A stretch of DNA of 6,868 bases from Rhodospirillaceae bacterium (GTDB lineage: Bacteria > Pseudomonadota > Alphaproteobacteria > UBA828): assembly GCA_028819955.1 (NCBI GenBank), contig JAPPKP010000048.1, positions 1 through 6,868 of the forward strand. Direction: 5' to 3'. The stretch's first letter is position 1; the number at the start of each line of letters is the position of its first letter. This document shows, in pieces, positions 6,060-6,868 of the stretch. The position numbers and the translations under genes are program-made. The notes beneath the pieces were generated by a model. The model was not told the origin of the DNA and searched no databases. It saw only the letters and a list, made by a program, of their open reading frames with translations.

Positions 6060-6868
6060 TCACGAGGCGCCGTCGTAATGGGCTTGGAGGATGCCGACCA
6101 CGCCGTCGCGGCTGTACTCGGGCGGAATCGCCTCGCCGCCCGCGAACATCTCGCGCAGCCGGGTGCCGGAGATGCGAAGCTTCCCGTCATCGCCGCGGCG
6201 GCAGGGCCGGCCCTCGGCGTCCCCGGTCGCAACCGCCGCCACCGCGCGATAGCGCTCTTCCTCGCCGAGCGGGTTCTCCTCTCCCTCGGCGGCGAAGCAG
6301 ACGTTCCCCGTGGCCATGCCCCGGCAGTCGAAGCAGTGGAAGGTATCGTCGATCTTCAGCGGCCGGATGGCGAGGCTGTCAGGGCCGATCTCGTCAAAGA
6401 TGCGATGCGCGTCGTAGGGCCCGTAGTAGCCGCCGAGCCCGGCATGGTCACGCCCCACTACCAGGTGTGAGCAGCCGAAATTCTGGCGGAAGAGGGCGTG
6501 CAGCAGCGCTTCCCGCGGGCCGGCGTAACGCATCTCGATGGGGTAGCCCGCCTGGATCACCGTCCCTGCCGCGAAGTGGTTGGCGACCAGCCAGTCGATG
6601 GCGCGGACCCGGACATCGGCCGGGATGTCGCCCGCCTTGAGCGCGCCGAGCACCTGGTGAATCAGCACCCCGTCGCACACCTCAAGCGCGACCTTGGCGA
6701 GGAACTCGTGACTGCGGTGCATGGGGTTGCGGGTCTGGAAGGCGGCGACCGTCGACCAGCCCTTCTCGGCGAAGAGCGCGCGGGTCTCGGCGGGACGCAG
6801 GTAAAGCCCACGATAGGTCTCGGGAAAGTGCCCTTCGGAGAGGACCGAGACCGGGCCCGCCAGGTTGA
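6060..6868 (-). CDS. sat: Sulfate adenylyltransferase (ATP sulfurylase), 5'-partial
   Basis: Sat makes adenosine 5'-phosphosulfate and pyrophosphate from ATP and sulfate, or runs in reverse during sulfur oxidation. About 268 C-terminal codons are present. The frame is open through the right edge, so the ATG at 6722 is internal and the N-terminal PUA-like domain is mostly outside. Motifs in order are [11 protein letters not shown] just inside the edge, [17 protein letters not shown], the substrate-binding [11 protein letters not shown] (about 6737-6705), [16 protein letters not shown] (from about 6455, the phosphate-binding second signature), then [15 protein letters not shown] with the zinc-site cysteine spacing C-x2-C-x8-C, and SGTRLREMF followed by [13 protein letters not shown] near the end. 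It stops at TGA 6060-6062 with no APS-kinase domain, so it is the stand-alone bacterial type rather than CysDN or a bifunctional form. The PuuE-like gene follows 74 bp downstream. Whether it serves assimilation or dissimilatory sulfur oxidation cannot be told from here. Confidence 0.96.
   Translation of the reverse strand, partial: NLAGPVSVLSEGHFPETYRGLYLRPAETRALFAEKGWSTVAAFQTRNPMHRSHEFLAKVALEVCDGVLIHQVLGALKAGDIPADVRVRAIDWLVANHFAAGTVIQAGYPIEMRYAGPREALLHALFRQNFGCSHLVVGRDHAGLGGYYGPYDAHRIFDEIGPDSLAIRPLKIDDTFHCFDCRGMATGNVCFAAEGEENPLGEEERYRAVAAVATGDAEGRPCRRGDDGKLRISGTRLREMFAGGEAIPPEYSRDGVVGILQAHYDGAS

Noticed and set aside
5098..6078. Long plus-strand open frame (326 codons) opposite the PuuE-like gene
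   Set aside because: It is antisense to a gene with full-length family similarity and encodes low-complexity valine-, leucine- and arginine-rich sequence expected from GC-rich third positions.
6078..6470. Plus-strand open frame opposite sat
   Set aside because: It overlaps the conserved ATP sulfurylase motifs and shows no recognisable domain.

Overview
This window looks like a piece of a high-GC alphaproteobacterial chromosome, of Rhodospirillales or Rhizobiales type. Two things suggest this. The XseA sequence has the form I associate with that class, and one glycosyltransferase closely follows the alphaproteobacterial LpcC lipopolysaccharide-core mannosyltransferase pattern. No RNA gene, CRISPR array, or recognisable insertion sequence was seen.

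Layout: (1) Positions 2-1420 (+) hold nearly all of xseA, the large subunit of exodeoxyribonuclease VII; its start lies off the left edge. (2) Positions 1454-5018 form a surface-polysaccharide segment of clearly lower GC. It holds an FkbM-type methyltransferase on the minus strand. A divergent 323-bp spacer follows, with clustered palindromes. Then come a family-25 glycosyltransferase, about 600 bp without a confident gene (one doubtful ORF and signs of decay), and an LpcC-like family-4 glycosyltransferase. By eye, GC falls from about 70% or more in the flanks to roughly 50% in the LpcC-like gene, which also uses AT-rich codons that are rare in the flanks. (3) Positions 5077-6868 (-) return to high GC. 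They hold a PuuE-like polysaccharide-deacetylase-family hydrolase (putative allantoinase), preceded by sat, single-polypeptide ATP sulfurylase, which is cut by the right edge. The two lie in the same orientation, 74 bp apart.

Reading: the middle genes plausibly modify lipopolysaccharide core or O-antigen, with two sugar transferases and one possible O-methyltransferase. They sit as a variable cassette between conserved housekeeping and metabolic genes. The gap before the LpcC-like gene and the missing ribosome binding site there suggest past rearrangement. I found no strong case for a wholly new system. The best second looks are the decayed gap with an in-frame TGA just before the LpcC-like gene, the divergent signature of the PuuE-like enzyme next to sat, and the incomplete zinc motif in Sat.
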